Source: JAFGIG01 sp964397545 | GTDB lineage: Bacteria > SDB-A | Length of the DNA stretch: 64,000 nucleotides | Reading direction: 5' to 3' | Assembly: GCA_964397545.1 (NCBI GenBank) | Contig: CAYNIW010000001.1 | Coordinates: 186,001 to 250,000, forward strand | In this document: positions 1 to 9,356 of the stretch, one piece after another | Position numbering within the stretch: the stretch's first letter is position 1 | How the letters are laid out: the number at the start of each line of letters is the position of its first letter | Notes under the pieces: generated by a model | What the model was told of the DNA's origin: nothing | Databases searched by the model: none | What the model saw: only the letters and a program-made list of their open reading frames with translations | Translations under genes and position numbers: made by a program

Positions 1-558
1 ATTATTCTGTTCCTGGTAATAGCAGCGGCAATGATAGTGGGGTATAAACTCGGAGTTAGAACCAAACAAGGGCTGAAGATAAAAGACACCGTAACACTCC
101 ATCTGCCAGTATTCGGGCCTCTTGTGAGAAAATCGTCGATAGCGAGATTTTCGAGAACTCTGTCCACTCTTCTTTCAAGCGGTGTCGCGATACTCGATTC
201 CCTTGAGATAACGGCTAAGACATCAGGTAATTCCCTTGTGGAAAAGGCGGTTTACGCGGCGAGGACTTCCATTAGCGAAGGAGAAGACATATCCGGCCCT
301 CTCGGAAGAGAAAAGGTTTTTCCTCCCATGGTGATACAGATGGTCAGGATCGGAGAGCAGAGCGGACAGCTTGACGTCATGCTTTCCAAAGTTGCAGACT
401 TTTTCGATCAGGAAGTGGATCAAGCCGTTGAAAATCTGACAGCGGCTCTGGAACCGATAATCATGATAGTCCTCGGTGTTGTAATAGGCGGGCTTGTGGT
501 TGCCATGTATATGCCTATATTCACGATGGCTTCAACTTTTATGGAGCACGCGGGCTAA
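1..558 (+). CDS. pilC: Type IV pilus inner-membrane platform protein, C-terminal part (PilC/GspF family)
   Basis: The frame is open from base 1, so the gene begins upstream; only the last ~185 residues are present. PilC is the polytopic inner-membrane platform protein of type IV pili, contacting the assembly ATPase. Visible here are the second T2SF repeat with RFSRTLSTLLSSGVAILDSL, the conserved MVRIGEQSGQLDVML segment, and a final hydrophobic helix (IIMIVLGVVIGGLVVAMYMPIF), all typical of the family C-terminus. It stops 8 nt before the PilS-like kinase, so pilC-pilS-pilR is probably one operon. A type II secretion GspF cannot be excluded, but the PilS/PilR pair next door favours pili. Confidence 0.9.
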   Translation: MILFLVIAAAMIVGYKLGVRTKQGLKIKDTVTLHLPVFGPLVRKSSIARFSRTLSTLLSSGVAILDSLEITAKTSGNSLVEKAVYAARTSISEGEDISGPLGREKVFPPMVIQMVRIGEQSGQLDVMLSKVADFFDQEVDQAVENLTAALEPIIMIVLGVVIGGLVVAMYMPIFTMASTFMEHAG

Positions 559-566
559 AAGGATAC

Positions 567-2150
567 TTGAAGACTTCATTTCTTCCCGGGTTTAAGTTGA
601 AAGACGAGGCGATAGCATTCTATCGCCCGTTCTTTTTTTTTCTGATATCTTTTATAGTCTCTCTGCCGTTGGACGCAAGGGCTCCTTTTTATATTTCACT
701 CGTTACTTTCATGTCTTCGGTAAACAGTTTGTCCGAAATGTTTTTCTTCAGAAAGAAAAGCGGTTTATGGGTGTTGAATCTTTTAGTAGACGTCTTTTGC
801 GCTTCTTTTGTCATTGTTCTTTCGGGGGGGACAGACAGCAGTCTTTACATGCTTTTTTTTCTTGTTATCCTCGTCTATACAATGAAAAAAGGCGCGAAAG
901 CGGCATGGTTTTCTCTGTCGGTCACAATGATATTTTATCTGGTTCTTCTTATTTTTCAGCGATACGGTGTTTATTATTATAAAGATGAAGTTTTGATGTT
1001 TTTCAGGAATACTCCCGCTGAAGAAGAAGATAGCTATATATATTTCACGCAGTTTCTATATGCGCTGATCTCATCTTTAATAATCAGCGCCATGTCGGTA
1101 TGGATGGAAGAAAAATCGGCGTCAAAAACAAAACAGCTGGAATATGTCAGACACACGACGGACGACATACTAAGATCCATGCAGGAGGGTCTTTTAACAG
1201 TAAACAGCGTATTTGAAACTGTTTTTGTCAACCCGTCTTTTATTCTTTTCTCAGGATTAGGGAATCTCTCTCCGGGGGTAAAAGTTCCAGACAAAGCGAG
1301 GAAATGGCTTGAAGAAAACATTTATTCAATTGATTTGGTGGGACTTGACGGGAAGAAAAGAAATCTTAAATGCGACTTGAACGAGATAAAAGATCAAAAA
1401 GGAAAAGTAATCGGCAGAATAATGGTCCTTAATGACATCACTGAAATTCTCGTAAAAGACAAGAAGATCAATGAAATAAACCAATTGGCTGTAATAGGAG
1501 AAATGAGCGCAAATATCGCGCACGAACTGAGAAATCCCCTCGCGTCCATAAGGGTCTCAATAGATTTGCTTTCTAAAAATTTAGAAGAAAACGCGAATGA
1601 AGTAGCCCGAATAGCCAAAACAGAAATAGACAGAATAAATAAAATGATAGAAGATTTTCTTTCTTTTTCAAAATTGCCGGATCCGAAAATGAAAATTTTT
1701 AGCTTGAGAGACGTAGTCGGCGATGTTGTGAAGGCTTTTTCCATGGCAAGGCAGGATGTAATAGTCGAAGCTGAATTATGCCCTCCTGAATGGTATATTT
1801 TTGCGGATAAGAATCAGCTCAAGCAGGTTCTATTCAATCTCATGGGCAATGCCTACAAAGCAGTCAGGGATTCTGATGAAAAAAGGATATATGTCAAAAT
1901 TGTAAGAGCGGAAGAAAAAATAGCGCTGTCAGTCAAAGACAACGGCGCCGGAATAAGGACTCAATCGCTATCAAAGATTTTTAACCCGTTTTTTACAGAA
2001 TCAGGGGAAGGCAGCGGACTCGGCCTTTCTATAGTTAAAAAGATAGCCGCTATGCATGGTTGGGAAGTCAGGGTAGAATCCGAAGAAGGAAGAGGTTCCG
2101 AGTTTTTTGTAATTATTGAAGGATTTGAGGAGAAAAAATCAATTGAATAA
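567..2150 (+). CDS. pilS: Membrane sensor histidine kinase, PilS-like
   Basis: Sensor kinase of a two-component pair with the following sigma54 regulator. The first ~190 residues are strongly hydrophobic with about six membrane segments. A PAS-like region follows (about 200-300), then a HisKA domain with phospho-accepting His319 in NIAHELRNPLASIR, then HATPase_c with an N box (NQLKQVLFNLMGNAYKAV) and G boxes (DNGAGI, GSGLGLSIVKK). The order six TM - PAS - HisKA - HATPase is that of PilS, which senses pilin in the membrane and controls PilR. The start is TTG, preceded by AAAAGGA 8 nt after pilC; no ATG lies nearby. The end overlaps pilR. Confidence 0.85.
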   Translation: MKTSFLPGFKLKDEAIAFYRPFFFFLISFIVSLPLDARAPFYISLVTFMSSVNSLSEMFFFRKKSGLWVLNLLVDVFCASFVIVLSGGTDSSLYMLFFLVILVYTMKKGAKAAWFSLSVTMIFYLVLLIFQRYGVYYYKDEVLMFFRNTPAEEEDSYIYFTQFLYALISSLIISAMSVWMEEKSASKTKQLEYVRHTTDDILRSMQEGLLTVNSVFETVFVNPSFILFSGLGNLSPGVKVPDKARKWLEENIYSIDLVGLDGKKRNLKCDLNEIKDQKGKVIGRIMVLNDITEILVKDKKINEINQLAVIGEMSANIAHELRNPLASIRVSIDLLSKNLEENANEVARIAKTEIDRINKMIEDFLSFSKLPDPKMKIFSLRDVVGDVVKAFSMARQDVIVEAELCPPEWYIFADKNQLKQVLFNLMGNAYKAVRDSDEKRIYVKIVRAEEKIALSVKDNGAGIRTQSLSKIFNPFFTESGEGSGLGLSIVKKIAAMHGWEVRVESEEGRGSEFFVIIEGFEEKKSIE

Positions 2151-3459
2151 GAAAGTTCTGATAGTTGACGATGAGAAAGGCTTACTTAAGGTAATTTCGC
2201 TGGCTCTTTCCGGGGAAGGTTTTCAGACAGTGGAATGTGATTCCGGAAAAGGCGCGATATCTCTCATTGAAAACGAAAATTTCGACATAGTCGTAAGCGA
2301 TATAAAAATGCCGGGAAAGAGCGGTCTTGACGTTCTTGAGATTGTGAAGAAATATTCGCCGAATACAGGATTTATTCTCCTGACAGCCTACGCGTCTATA
2401 GAATCGGCTGTTCAGGCTCTCAGGTTCGGAGCAGACGATTACCTGATGAAACCATTCGACGTTAATGAATTAGTGACGAGAGTCAGAAAAGTAATAGAAA
2501 AATATTCTCTGCAGAGAGAAGCGCAGTATTTCAGAAATCTTTTTTTCGACGGCAACAAGAAAATAATCGGACTCGATACCGGACTTTGCACGATTATTGA
2601 AAAACTGAAAAAAATCGCCCCTACGGATATAACGATAACTCTTTTTGGCGAGACAGGAACCGGAAAAGAAATGATAGCCAAACTGATTCATCAGTGGAGC
2701 CCTCGACGTAATAAGCCGATGGTGACTGTCAATTGCGCTGCGATTCCGGAAACTCTTCTTGAGAGTGAACTTTTCGGGCATAAAAAAGGATCTTTCACGA
2801 GCGCTCACGCGGACAAAGACGGTCTTTTCAAGATAGCCGACGGAGGGACATTGTTTCTTGATGAAATCGGAGAAATACCTCTTTCGACTCAGGTTAAAGT
2901 TTTGAGGGCGCTGCAGGAGAAGGAGATAACCCCGATAGGCTCCTCGTCAACGCAGAAAATTGACGTCAGAATAATAGCTGCCACGAACAGAGATCTTAAA
3001 AAACTCGTTGAGGCTAATAATTTCAGGGAAGACCTTTATTACAGGATAAATGTTGTGAGCATCGAAATCCCTCCTCTGAGAAAGAGGAGAGAAGACATAT
3101 TACCTCTTGCAGAGTTTTTTGTCGGCTATTTCTCGAGAAAACACGGTTTGAAGAGAAAGCTCTCATCTAAGTCGGAAAAACTGCTGCTCTCGAAGATGTG
3201 GAAAGGCAATGTGAGAGAGCTGGAAAATTTGATTGAAAAAGCTGTAATTCTTTCCGATGAAGAGACTATTAACCTTGAAAAATTCGGGGAAGAGCCCGAA
3301 AAAGAGAGGTTCAGCTCCAACACTCTCGACAATATGGAGAGGGAAGCCGTAATAAAAACACTTGAGCTTTGCAAAGGGAACAAGAAAAGGACCGCAAAAA
3401 TACTCGGAATTGATCTATCTACTCTTTACAGAAAGATGAAGAAATATGGCGTTTATTGA
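2143..3459 (+). CDS. pilR: Sigma54-dependent response regulator, PilR-like
   Basis: NtrC-class activator: receiver domain (1-120, phospho-acceptor Asp53 in VVSDIKMPG), AAA+ sigma54-interaction domain (about 145-365, Walker A GETGTGKE, Walker B GGTLFLDEIGE) and a Fis-type HTH at the C-terminus (KKRTAKILGIDLSTLYRKMKK). I choose the TTG at 2143 because GAGGAG lies ~10 nt upstream and MNKKVLIVDDE then begins the receiver fold; TTG codons at 2116 and 2125 have no ribosome site. It overlaps pilS by 8 nt. Odd point: the sigma54-contacting GAFTGA loop reads GSFTSA (residues 216-221). Likely target is pilin transcription, but no pilin gene is in the window. Confidence 0.85.
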   Translation: MNKKVLIVDDEKGLLKVISLALSGEGFQTVECDSGKGAISLIENENFDIVVSDIKMPGKSGLDVLEIVKKYSPNTGFILLTAYASIESAVQALRFGADDYLMKPFDVNELVTRVRKVIEKYSLQREAQYFRNLFFDGNKKIIGLDTGLCTIIEKLKKIAPTDITITLFGETGTGKEMIAKLIHQWSPRRNKPMVTVNCAAIPETLLESELFGHKKGSFTSAHADKDGLFKIADGGTLFLDEIGEIPLSTQVKVLRALQEKEITPIGSSSTQKIDVRIIAATNRDLKKLVEANNFREDLYYRINVVSIEIPPLRKRREDILPLAEFFVGYFSRKHGLKRKLSSKSEKLLLSKMWKGNVRELENLIEKAVILSDEETINLEKFGEEPEKERFSSNTLDNMEREAVIKTLELCKGNKKRTAKILGIDLSTLYRKMKKYGVY

Positions 3460-5512
3460 AAAAAGCGAGAAGAAATTTGATGTCCTCATTCACGCGGTTT
3501 TATTTTCATTTTTAGTTATTCTCTCTCTCTTCAACGGCAGTGTTCACTCTTTCGGCCCGATGATTCTCGAATTGTCGGCAATTTCGCTTTTCGGATTTTT
3601 CGCATATTATTACGCAAACAAGAATTTTGTCCTCTTCAGGTCAAAATACATTTTTATGCTTCTTGCAATAGCTTTAATCTCTTTTATCTCTGCCGTTATA
3701 TCGGATGTTCCCTATACAAGCATAGAAAGGTGGAGAGAATGGCTGGCTTTTTTAGGCCTGATTTTCCTGACCAATCTATTTCTAAAAGACAGGATCAAGC
3801 CAGGAGTATTTCAGACGTTCCTAATCGCCTTCGGGTCCGCGCAGGCCGTTTTGGGAATAATTCAGTTCTCCGCCGGTATAACAGTCAGAGCGTCGGGCAC
3901 ATTCGGCACTTATTCAAATTTTTATTCACATTTTCTCGGCATCTGTCTTCTCGCTTCTGTTCATTTGATAATCAAGGACAGGCATTTAAGGACGAAAAAC
4001 GAAAAGCTTGTTCTTTTTTTGCCTGTTTTTGTAATTTCCACTGCTCTGATACTTTCAGGATCGAGAGTCGTGCTCTTTTTGCTATTTCCTCTCGCATTTA
4101 TGAACAGGAGCTGGCTGAAAAGGTTTCTCATCATTCTCGCAGGGGCGGCTGTTGTGGCTGTGGCCTTGATAATCTTAAAAAGAATCGGCGGAAGGGATAT
4201 TATAACCGGAGATCCATATCATTTGACGAGGTTTATGATCTGGAAACAAAGCCTTGAGTTAACCCTTATGAAGCCTTTGTTTGGCTTTGGACCGGGAAGC
4301 TTTCAGTTTGCCGCCATGCTAAAAAATTTCCCTCAGGAAATTCAGATTATAAGATACGGCAAATGCGCTCAATATGCTCATAATAATTATCTTGAGCTGG
4401 CGGTAGAAACGGGAGTAATTTCCGCGGTTCTTTTTACAATAATACTATTTCGTTCAGCAAAAGACTCTTTCAGGACTCCTCTGAAAGAAGAGAGGCCAGG
4501 TCTTTTCCCTTTTGTGGCGTTCTGGCTTTTACTTGTTTGTATTTTCGACACCGCTTTTTATCCGCCCCTGACTGAGTTTATGGGAGCTTTGGCTATAGGA
4601 TTTGTCTTGCCGAGGAAAGAAATAAAACTTCTCGGCAGAACCGGACTGAAGATAAAAAGGTGGATAATGACGATATCATCATTATACGTCATTTGGGTTT
4701 TAGCCTCTTTTGTTACGGAACTGGTATATGCAAAAATTGTAAAAGATATAGAATCCGGGAAATCAGAAAGAGTTATTTCGGCACAGTCAGCGCTGTCCGT
4801 TGTTTCTTTCATAGATCCGCTTAATCCTGATATAGATTACATGAAGAGTTTTGTGTTTGAATACTACTGGATAAAGTCCCGGAACACCTTATGGCTGCAG
4901 AAGGCTCTCAAGCATTCTTTACGCTCGGCTATGCTCGAAAGAGACTACAGGAGGTGGAAGAGAACGCTCATGCTTGCTGAAAAATCAGGCGATTTGGATC
5001 TGGCGCGTTACGTTTCCGAAGAGCTTGTCAAATTAGAACCGACGAATGTGTTCAATTTGCTGAGCCTTGCCCGTTACGAAAAAGATGAAAAGAAAAGGAT
5101 AGAACTTGCGAAGAAAGCTTTGTCCATGGAACCCAGATCGATAGCGGCTGTCGAAATGGCTTACAGTTTAGGAATCATAGGCGAGATCCAAATACTTTCG
5201 CTTAATTTCGACAGTATGCTTTATAATTCAAATGACATGAGAGATACTCTCTTCGTCAGCGACTTCAGGTCCGTCCTTCTCATCGCTCAGAAGCTTTACG
5301 ATTCTGGATACAGAGAAAATTCCGACGGCTTCATAAAAAGAATTTTACCCGCTTATTTTGAAAAAGAAGATTTTATACTTTCCTACGCTTCGTTCCTCGC
5401 GAGAAACAGCATGAAGGAAAGCTTCACGGATTTATACAGGCTGTCGGATTCTCTCGGAGTGTCGAGCCCTGTTTTGGATTCACTCAGGAGACTGCGGCTT
5501 GTTATTCAGTGA
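3446..5512 (+). CDS. O-antigen ligase/polymerase-family membrane protein (Wzy_C) with TPR-like tail
   Basis: Polytopic membrane protein of 688 residues with about 11-12 hydrophobic segments in the first ~430 residues, the Wzy_C signature region (RFMIWKQSLELTLMKPLFGFGPGSF followed by AHNNYLELAVETG), and a hydrophilic C-terminal ~250 residues with TPR-like helix pairs (ARYVSEELVKLEPTNVFNLLSLARYEKDEKKRIELAKKALSMEP). The family joins or polymerises glycan on lipid carriers at the outer face of the inner membrane. The ATG overlaps the end of pilR by 14 nt. Together with the next three genes it forms a surface-glycan set. Ligase versus polymerase cannot be told from sequence. Confidence 0.8.
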   Translation: MAFIEKSEKKFDVLIHAVLFSFLVILSLFNGSVHSFGPMILELSAISLFGFFAYYYANKNFVLFRSKYIFMLLAIALISFISAVISDVPYTSIERWREWLAFLGLIFLTNLFLKDRIKPGVFQTFLIAFGSAQAVLGIIQFSAGITVRASGTFGTYSNFYSHFLGICLLASVHLIIKDRHLRTKNEKLVLFLPVFVISTALILSGSRVVLFLLFPLAFMNRSWLKRFLIILAGAAVVAVALIILKRIGGRDIITGDPYHLTRFMIWKQSLELTLMKPLFGFGPGSFQFAAMLKNFPQEIQIIRYGKCAQYAHNNYLELAVETGVISAVLFTIILFRSAKDSFRTPLKEERPGLFPFVAFWLLLVCIFDTAFYPPLTEFMGALAIGFVLPRKEIKLLGRTGLKIKRWIMTISSLYVIWVLASFVTELVYAKIVKDIESGKSERVISAQSALSVVSFIDPLNPDIDYMKSFVFEYYWIKSRNTLWLQKALKHSLRSAMLERDYRRWKRTLMLAEKSGDLDLARYVSEELVKLEPTNVFNLLSLARYEKDEKKRIELAKKALSMEPRSIAAVEMAYSLGIIGEIQILSLNFDSMLYNSNDMRDTLFVSDFRSVLLIAQKLYDSGYRENSDGFIKRILPAYFEKEDFILSYASFLARNSMKESFTDLYRLSDSLGVSSPVLDSLRRLRLVIQ

Positions 5513-6521
5513 TAAAATGACTCTCGTCGCCGGATTCGCAGTATCGGTTGTTCTAAGTCTTTACACTACTCCTATAGCCAGAAAAGCAGCTCTGTTTTTT
5601 GGAATAGTCGACAAACCCGATGACAAACTGAAAAAACATTCTGAGCCCACACCCTATTTAGGAGGGATTTCGATATTCGCTTCCGTCCTCATCGCGGCTT
5701 CGGCTTTTCTGGTTTTCGACAAAATGATTCTCGGTATAATGCTCGCGGCGAGCATTATAATCATAGTGGGAATACTCGACGACCTTCAAGCGCTGAAACC
5801 TTCCGTAAAGCTTGCGGGTCAAATTTTCGCCGCTTTGACGGTAGTCAAATCAGGTATAATGATAGAAGTCGTTACCCTTCCGTGGTGGCTGAATTTTCCT
5901 TTGACTGTTTTCTGGCTTTTAACATGCATGAACGCTTTTAACATAATTGATATTCTCGACGGTCTTTGTTCTTCCGCGGCGTTTTTCGCTTCTCTTTTAA
6001 TAGCTTATTTCGCTTTTGCCGAAGCTGATTATCAGGTTGCTTCGCTCAGCCTGATGCTTTCAGGGGCTTTACTCGGATTTCTCAGATACAACAAGCCTAA
6101 AGCTTCCATTTTTCTGGGAGACGCAGGAAGCATGCTTATAGGGCTTCTTCTCGGCGCTCTCTCGATGAGCGTAGGATACAGTCAACGTTTCAACACCGGC
6201 GTATTAGCACCTCTTTTTATAATGAGCGTTCCGCTTTTCGACACAGGTTACGTTATACTGATTAGGCTGGCTAAAAGAAAACCTTTCTATCTCGGTTCCG
6301 GGGATCATTTTGCTCTAAGGCTCAGGAAAAAAGGTTTTTCAGACAAAAAGATTCTTTTTTTCGTGTTTTTCGCATCTTTACTTTCCGGTATAGTATCTTT
6401 TTTTCTTGTATATAATTCTTCGGTTATATCTTTGCCTTCAGCCGGAATTTTTGTTTTGACAGGCGTCGTATTCGGCATCATTCTTTTAGATAAGAAAACT
6501 CGAAATGCCGAAAAAAGTTAA
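5499..6521 (+). CDS. Undecaprenyl-phosphate phosphosugar transferase, WecA/TagO/MraY family
   Basis: Integral membrane enzyme that transfers a sugar-1-phosphate (typically GlcNAc-1-P) from UDP-sugar to undecaprenyl phosphate, starting lipid-linked glycan synthesis. Visible are LGGISIF, the metal-binding DDLQALKPSVKL motif (aspartate pair), NAFNIIDILDGL and FLGDAGSMLIGLLLG, with about ten membrane helices and a 340-residue length normal for WecA. The TTG at 5499 follows AGGAG by 8 nt and overlaps the preceding gene by 14 nt; the ATG at 5517 (six codons in) has no ribosome site. GlcNAc specificity is a family inference; the adjacent glycan genes rule against a MraY peptidoglycan role. Confidence 0.88.
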   Translation: MLFSDKMTLVAGFAVSVVLSLYTTPIARKAALFFGIVDKPDDKLKKHSEPTPYLGGISIFASVLIAASAFLVFDKMILGIMLAASIIIIVGILDDLQALKPSVKLAGQIFAALTVVKSGIMIEVVTLPWWLNFPLTVFWLLTCMNAFNIIDILDGLCSSAAFFASLLIAYFAFAEADYQVASLSLMLSGALLGFLRYNKPKASIFLGDAGSMLIGLLLGALSMSVGYSQRFNTGVLAPLFIMSVPLFDTGYVILIRLAKRKPFYLGSGDHFALRLRKKGFSDKKILFFVFFASLLSGIVSFFLVYNSSVISLPSAGIFVLTGVVFGIILLDKKTRNAEKS

Positions 6522-7797
6522 AATCGCAATCGCCGGAGGAGGCCTTTCAGGGCTTGCTTTTGCGTATTTTCTTCAGAAAAGAAAAATTCCTTATATATTG
6601 TTTGAAAAAGAGGAAAGATTGGGAGGTCTTTGCCGATCGCTTAAAAAGCGAAACTACATTTTCGATTACACGGGTCATCTTCTTCATTTTTCGAGAAAAG
6701 ATGTTAAAAATTTCGTCTCCGGGCTTGGGTTAAATCTTTTAAGGCACGAAAGAAAGGCATTTATCCTTATTTCAGGAAAAATGATACCTTATCCTTTTCA
6801 GGCGAATATAGCATATCTGGAACCGAATATGGCTTATAAGTCTCTGGTTTCGTTTCTTGAGCGGGAAGAAAAGAAGAACTACCGTGACTCATACGAGATG
6901 TTTTCGGGGTGTTTCGGAAAAACCATGACTGAATTATTTTTCATGCCTTACAATAAAAAACTCTGGACAAAAAAACCTTCGGAGATGTCCACTGAATGGG
7001 CCGGAAGATTCGTCCCCAGAGTCAGCGTTGAAGATGTTTTAAGACCTTTCGTTTTCAGAGACGCCGGGAAAAAATACGGTTACAACAGCATTTTTTATTA
7101 TCCTGAAGGCGGCATAGAACGCTTGCCGGAAGCCATAGGCGAAAAATTGGGGTCTGCTTTTACCGGGGAAAAAATAAAAAAAATATTTTACAGAGAAAAT
7201 AAAATAGAAACAGACAAAAAGGTTTTTTATTACGATAATCTGATATACACTGTTCCGCTAAACGAATTCCCGCTATACGCCTATCCGCCTTTGAGAGGAA
7301 CAGCGCTGACCGCTTTTTCAAGCCTTAAATGGGCAGGTGTTCTCGATCTCGAATACGGCATGAGAGGTAAAAGTCCCGGCTACCACTGGGTATATCTCCC
7401 TGAAAAAAAATATTTGCCTTACAGAGTAGGCTGTTCATCTAACTTTTACGGAACAAAAAAAGATTATTTTTCAATTTACGCTGAAGTTTCTTTCAACCCG
7501 GCAATAAAGCTTTCCGAAAATAAGATGGGAAAAATAGCGCTCAAAGTTTTAGATCAAATGAAAAGATCAAATCTTTTGGACACTTCTGCAGTCACAGAAG
7601 AGATTATATATAGAAAGATAGACCCGGCTTACGTAATATACGATCATAAAAGAAAAGACGCTTTGAAGATAATTTTTAAGTTTCTCAGGAATTACTCTAT
7701 CTATCCTCTCGGAAGATACGGCAGTTGGGAGTATTCTTCTATGGAAGAATCCATAGGGGGAGCAATGGATTTAGTCAGCTCATTCTGCGCGAAATGA
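6505..7797 (+). CDS. FAD-dependent amine-oxidase-fold protein, UDP-galactopyranose-mutase-like
   Basis: Flavoprotein of 430 residues. The N-terminus has the Rossmann dinucleotide motif IAGGGLSGLAFAYFL, then an acidic strand end (ILFEKEERLGGLCRS) and FDYTGHLLHFS, all typical of the NAD(P)-binding-8/amine oxidase fold and close to UDP-galactopyranose mutase and PgfI-like proteins. MPYNKKLWTKKPSEMS and YPEGGIERLPEAI fit proteins of glycan loci that handle UDP-sugars or desaturate carriers. It overlaps the previous gene by 17 nt and the next by 4 nt (ATGA), so it is translationally coupled in the glycan operon. The substrate is not determinable. Confidence 0.75.
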   Translation: MPKKVKIAIAGGGLSGLAFAYFLQKRKIPYILFEKEERLGGLCRSLKKRNYIFDYTGHLLHFSRKDVKNFVSGLGLNLLRHERKAFILISGKMIPYPFQANIAYLEPNMAYKSLVSFLEREEKKNYRDSYEMFSGCFGKTMTELFFMPYNKKLWTKKPSEMSTEWAGRFVPRVSVEDVLRPFVFRDAGKKYGYNSIFYYPEGGIERLPEAIGEKLGSAFTGEKIKKIFYRENKIETDKKVFYYDNLIYTVPLNEFPLYAYPPLRGTALTAFSSLKWAGVLDLEYGMRGKSPGYHWVYLPEKKYLPYRVGCSSNFYGTKKDYFSIYAEVSFNPAIKLSENKMGKIALKVLDQMKRSNLLDTSAVTEEIIYRKIDPAYVIYDHKRKDALKIIFKFLRNYSIYPLGRYGSWEYSSMEESIGGAMDLVSSFCAK

Positions 7798-8954
7798 AAA
7801 TCATAGAGATAATAACAAAACTTGAAAAAGGAGGAGCACAGCTCACCGTCCTTGAGATTCTGAGAAATAAAAAAAACTCGGTCCTCATAACTGGAAAAGG
7901 CGGAGTGCTCATGCCGACGGCGCTCAAAGAGTTTAAAAGCAGAATTTTCACGGTAAAAAGCCTCAGAAGAGAGATAAATCCCCTAGACGATATCGCCGCG
8001 CTCTGGCAAATAGTTAAAATAGTAAGAAAAATAAAAAAAGAAAGCCCCTGCCTTGTCCACACAAACAGTTCAAAAGCCGGGCTTTTAGGCAGATGGGCGT
8101 GTTTTTTACTCTCGGTTCCATGTGTTCACACTGTTCACGGATGGAGTTTCAATCCGCGGCAGAATCAGTTATTTGCTCTGATTGCAGTTTTTCTTGAGAG
8201 GATTGCCGCGGTTTTCACCGGACGCCTTATAGTGGTAACCAAGGAAGATGAGAAAAAAGGCTTGAAAAATAAAATCGGAAACAGAGAAAAATATGCTCTT
8301 GCAAGAGCAGTTGTGGATTTAACGCCCTTCAAAGATAAAAAAAAATTTTCCAATAGAAAAAAACTTTCCATTCCGGAAGGCTTCGCGGTAGTTGGGACGG
8401 TCTCTAATTTCAAAAAGCAGAAAGCGCCTCTTGATTTTATTTTGACAGCGTCCATGGTTGTCTCGAAAAGACCTAAGACAATATTTATTTATGCAGGCGG
8501 AGGACCTCTTATGGAAGAGGCAGAGAGGTTGGCGGAAAAACTCGGGCTGAAAGAAAGTATCAGATTTCTCGGCTGGAGAGACGACATTCCGGAATTGCTG
8601 GCGGCAATGGACGTGTTTCTCCTGGTGTCCCTCTGGGAAGGCCTGCCTCAGACAATAATTCAGGCCATGGCTTCAGGAAAGCCGGTTGTCGCGACTTCAG
8701 TAGACGGCTCGAAGGAAATTGTCAAAGACGGGATAAACGGATTTTTAATCAGCCCCGGTAAACCCGAAGAAGCGGCACAAAAAGTTTTGTTTCTGCTCTC
8801 CAACGAGAACCTGAGAGAAAAAATGGGAGAAGAAGGAGTTAAAACGGTAGAAAAGGGGTTTTCAATTCAGGAGATGATGGACTCTCTTGAAAAAGCATGG
8901 AAAGACGTCAGGCCTCCCTTAAAAGAAATCAGATTTTATTGTAGTAAAAGATAA
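7794..8954 (+). CDS. Glycosyltransferase family 4
   Basis: GT-B glycosyltransferase of 386 residues from the ATG that overlaps the previous stop (ATGA). The N-terminal acceptor domain carries LEKGGAQLTVLEIL and VHTNSSKAGLLGRWA; the C-terminal donor domain has the GT4 pattern FLGWRDDIPELLAAMDVFLLVSLWEGLPQTIIQAMASGKPVVAT with the E-x7-E type motif. It probably adds a sugar from a nucleotide donor to the lipid-linked glycan begun by the WecA-like enzyme. Longer in-frame start codons upstream (7725) lie inside the preceding gene and break the family N-terminus, so they are rejected. Confidence 0.88.
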   Translation: MKIIEIITKLEKGGAQLTVLEILRNKKNSVLITGKGGVLMPTALKEFKSRIFTVKSLRREINPLDDIAALWQIVKIVRKIKKESPCLVHTNSSKAGLLGRWACFLLSVPCVHTVHGWSFNPRQNQLFALIAVFLERIAAVFTGRLIVVTKEDEKKGLKNKIGNREKYALARAVVDLTPFKDKKKFSNRKKLSIPEGFAVVGTVSNFKKQKAPLDFILTASMVVSKRPKTIFIYAGGGPLMEEAERLAEKLGLKESIRFLGWRDDIPELLAAMDVFLLVSLWEGLPQTIIQAMASGKPVVATSVDGSKEIVKDGINGFLISPGKPEEAAQKVLFLLSNENLREKMGEEGVKTVEKGFSIQEMMDSLEKAWKDVRPPLKEIRFYCSKR

Positions 8955-8994
8955 GAGATAAGACGGAAAATACAGAATTATTAAGGAGCCAAAC

Positions 8995-9345
8995 ATGACT
9001 GGAAAAAGAAAAAAAACTGTTGACGAAAAAAAAACACAAAAATATCAATGCACCCAGTGCGGATCCACTGATTTTATTAAGGAAGAGTTTAACCGCCTCA
9101 GGTGCTCTCACTGCAAAACTCTCTACAAAATAAATTTCGACAACAGAAAAGCAGGAAAACCGAGTGTTGAAATAAAAAAAGGCGCCAATGTCACATTCGG
9201 AAAAAATGCAAAAATATCAATTAAAGGCGGAATGCTCATAGAGGACGGAGCTAAAGTCGAATTTCTCGGAGAATTGGAGATAATAGAAAAAGGCGATAAA
9301 ACGGCTATAGGTGCTATTGCGATAGGAGAGGAAGGCAAGCCCTGA
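8995..9345 (+). CDS. Small zinc-ribbon protein of unknown function
   Basis: A 116-residue protein starting at ATG 8995 behind AAGGAG. A basic N-terminus leads to a zinc ribbon, CTQCGSTDFIKEEFNRLRCSHC (two CxxC pairs, split here by about 16 residues), followed by a beta-rich stretch with regularly spaced glycines (KKGANVTFGKNAKISIKGG, EDGAKVEFLGELEIIEKGD) that looks like short beta-helix or beta-roll turns. There is no signal peptide. No function is recognised. It sits after the glycan operon with a 40 nt gap and is convergent with the arsenic/metal cluster. The ORF is convincing by start, ribosome site and cysteine motif. Confidence 0.7.
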   Translation: MTGKRKKTVDEKKTQKYQCTQCGSTDFIKEEFNRLRCSHCKTLYKINFDNRKAGKPSVEIKKGANVTFGKNAKISIKGGMLIEDGAKVEFLGELEIIEKGDKTAIGAIAIGEEGKP

Positions 9346-9356
9346 AACTTTATATT

